Of a DNA stretch of 5,670 nucleotides, positions 4,945 through 5,670 are shown one piece after another (the stretch's first letter is position 1; each line of letters starts with the position of its first letter). The stretch covers positions 1 to 5,670 of the forward strand of contig JANXQZ010000063.1 in NCBI GenBank assembly GCA_025353235.1, in the 5' to 3' direction. A program made the translations under genes and the position numbers. Below the pieces are notes generated by a model. It saw nothing but the letters and a program-made list of their open reading frames with translations, was not told the DNA's origin and searched no databases. The stretch comes from Bryobacterales bacterium. Its GTDB lineage: Bacteria; Acidobacteriota; Terriglobia; Bryobacterales; Bryobacteraceae.

Positions 4945-5292
4945 ATGAAGCGATGCGCAGTATTCTTCGCGATGGTGGCAGTTTTTTCGCTGGGGTTTGG
5001 GCTGCAAGCTCAAAACAAGAACGAAGATCCGAACACACGGTCGCTTGAGGGTGTGGTCAGCGATGGGAGCGCCAAGCCGGTTCAAGGGGCGGTGGTGCAG
5101 TTAAAGGACACCAAAACCCTGCAAATCCGATCCTTTTACACGCAGGCCGATGGAACTTATCACTTCGCCGGACTCAGCACTAATGTCGATTACGAAGTGA
5201 AGGCAGACCATAACGGTTCGGAGAGCGGATCGAAGAACTTGAGCGTTTACGACAGCCGCAAGACCGCTATCATAAACCTGAAGCTGAAATGA
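4945..5292 (+). CDS. Small exported carboxypeptidase-regulatory-like domain protein
   Basis: The product is 115 residues. MKRCAVFFAMVAVFSLGFG plus LQAQ is a typical Sec signal peptide, with likely cleavage near residue 23. The mature part matches the carboxypeptidase D regulatory-like fold: SLEGVVSDGSAKPVQGAVVQL opens the first strands, followed by YTQADGTYHFAGLS (residues ~65-78), the common DGxYxFxGL turn, then VDYEVKA and a final strand IINLKLK. The single domain fills the mature protein, with no attached plug, barrel or enzyme. Shine-Dalgarno GAGGG (4933-4937) lies 7 nt before the ATG. It shares fold type, size and export with the preceding product, so the two may be diverged paralogues or partners. 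Its stop overlaps the start of the next gene as ATGA, implying coupled translation. In this family the domain usually serves binding or stability; the ligand is unknown. Confidence 0.83.
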   Translation: MKRCAVFFAMVAVFSLGFGLQAQNKNEDPNTRSLEGVVSDGSAKPVQGAVVQLKDTKTLQIRSFYTQADGTYHFAGLSTNVDYEVKADHNGSESGSKNLSVYDSRKTAIINLKLK

Positions 5293-5670
5293 GGTACATT
5301 CTCTCATTGTTGTCCATTTGCGCTTCTCTCGCGTACGGCCAAGTGGCCGACTTCGAGGTTCAAGACGGGAATGGCGGAGCGGTCTCGTTCAGCTCCCAGC
5401 GAGCACCGGTCACCGTGGTCACTTTCATCTCGACTCAGTGCCCGATCTCGAACGCGTATAACGACCGCATGACCGGTATCTACAAGGAGTACAGCGCCAA
5501 AGGCGTTAGGCTTCTTTTTGTAAATGCTAACCGGAACGAGTCTGCCAAGGAAGTGGCCGAACACGCCAAATCGGTAGGATTCCCGTTTCCCGTCTACCTG
5601 GATTCTAAGGGACAGGCGGCCGATACATTTGACGCTCAGGTGACTCCCCAAAGCTTTGTGATCGATGCCA
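5289..5670 (+). CDS. Exported thioredoxin-fold / redoxin-like protein, 3' end outside window
   Basis: The frame opens at ATG 5289, overlapping the previous stop as ATGA, and runs to the window end (127 codons seen, no stop). Residues 1-18 (MRYILSLLSICASLAYGQ) look like a signal peptide, so the protein is probably periplasmic. The fold is suggested by a beta strand VTVVTFIS, then TQCPISNAYNDRM with Cys51-Pro-Ile-Ser54 at the thioredoxin active-site position. VRLLFVNANRNES, FPFPVYLD and VTPQSFVIDA follow, the last with the cis-proline (Pro120) of thioredoxin-like proteins. The second cysteine of CxxC is replaced by Ser54, as in the AhpC/TSA-type redoxins with a TxCP motif that I recall from Acidobacteriota and Planctomycetota. 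It is therefore unlikely to be a standard dithiol oxidoreductase; a peroxidase, metal-binding or isomerase-like role is open. It is probably the fourth gene of the operon. Confidence 0.85.
   Translation, partial: MRYILSLLSICASLAYGQVADFEVQDGNGGAVSFSSQRAPVTVVTFISTQCPISNAYNDRMTGIYKEYSAKGVRLLFVNANRNESAKEVAEHAKSVGFPFPVYLDSKGQAADTFDAQVTPQSFVIDA

Noticed and set aside
5304..5651. 115-codon minus-strand frame opposite the redoxin gene
   Set aside because: The + strand frame has a signal peptide, an active-site motif and a cis-Pro motif; the antisense frame has none.
1..5670. CRISPR array, tRNA, rRNA, insertion sequence or prophage genes
   Set aside because: No spaced direct repeats, cloverleaf-like segments, transposase motifs or phage genes were seen on either strand.

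Overview
The window (about 57% GC by eye) is densely packed and reads like a chromosomal segment of a soil-type bacterium. Acidobacteriota is my best guess, from the overall protein style: small exported carboxypeptidase-regulatory-like proteins, a CPxS redoxin and a LysW-like protein with an acidic tail. No rRNA or marker gene proves this.

Left part (2-2290, + strand): the 3' end of a respiratory complex I operon, with the C-terminal half of nuoM followed by nuoN, the last two proton-pumping membrane subunits. The nuoM/nuoN junction is unusual. A well-spaced Shine-Dalgarno drives a 23-codon ORF that overlaps the nuoM stop. This ORF runs through two adjacent tetraloop hairpins and ends in ATGA at a likely nuoN start.

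Middle (2302-4134): rsgA, a circularly permuted ribosome-assembly GTPase, follows nuoN by 11 nt. It converges with and overlaps (38 bp) a minus-strand two-gene operon. That operon is a HIT-family nucleotide hydrolase/transferase followed, with an ATGA overlap, by a small zinc-finger HNH nuclease that resembles the HNH domain of vertebrate ZRANB3.

Right part (4135-5670): a 193-bp divergent intergenic region carries overlapping back-to-back promoter-like sites and a 15-bp palindrome. It leads into a tightly packed + strand operon: a LysW-like zinc-ribbon protein with a 33-residue acidic tail, two small Sec-exported beta-sandwich proteins, and an exported thioredoxin-fold protein cut by the window end. 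The acidic tail of the first gene is read in another frame as the basic n-region of the next protein's signal peptide, so one purine-rich trinucleotide tract encodes two oppositely charged peptides. The last three products are predicted to work outside the cytoplasm; a shared role is inferred only from their arrangement.
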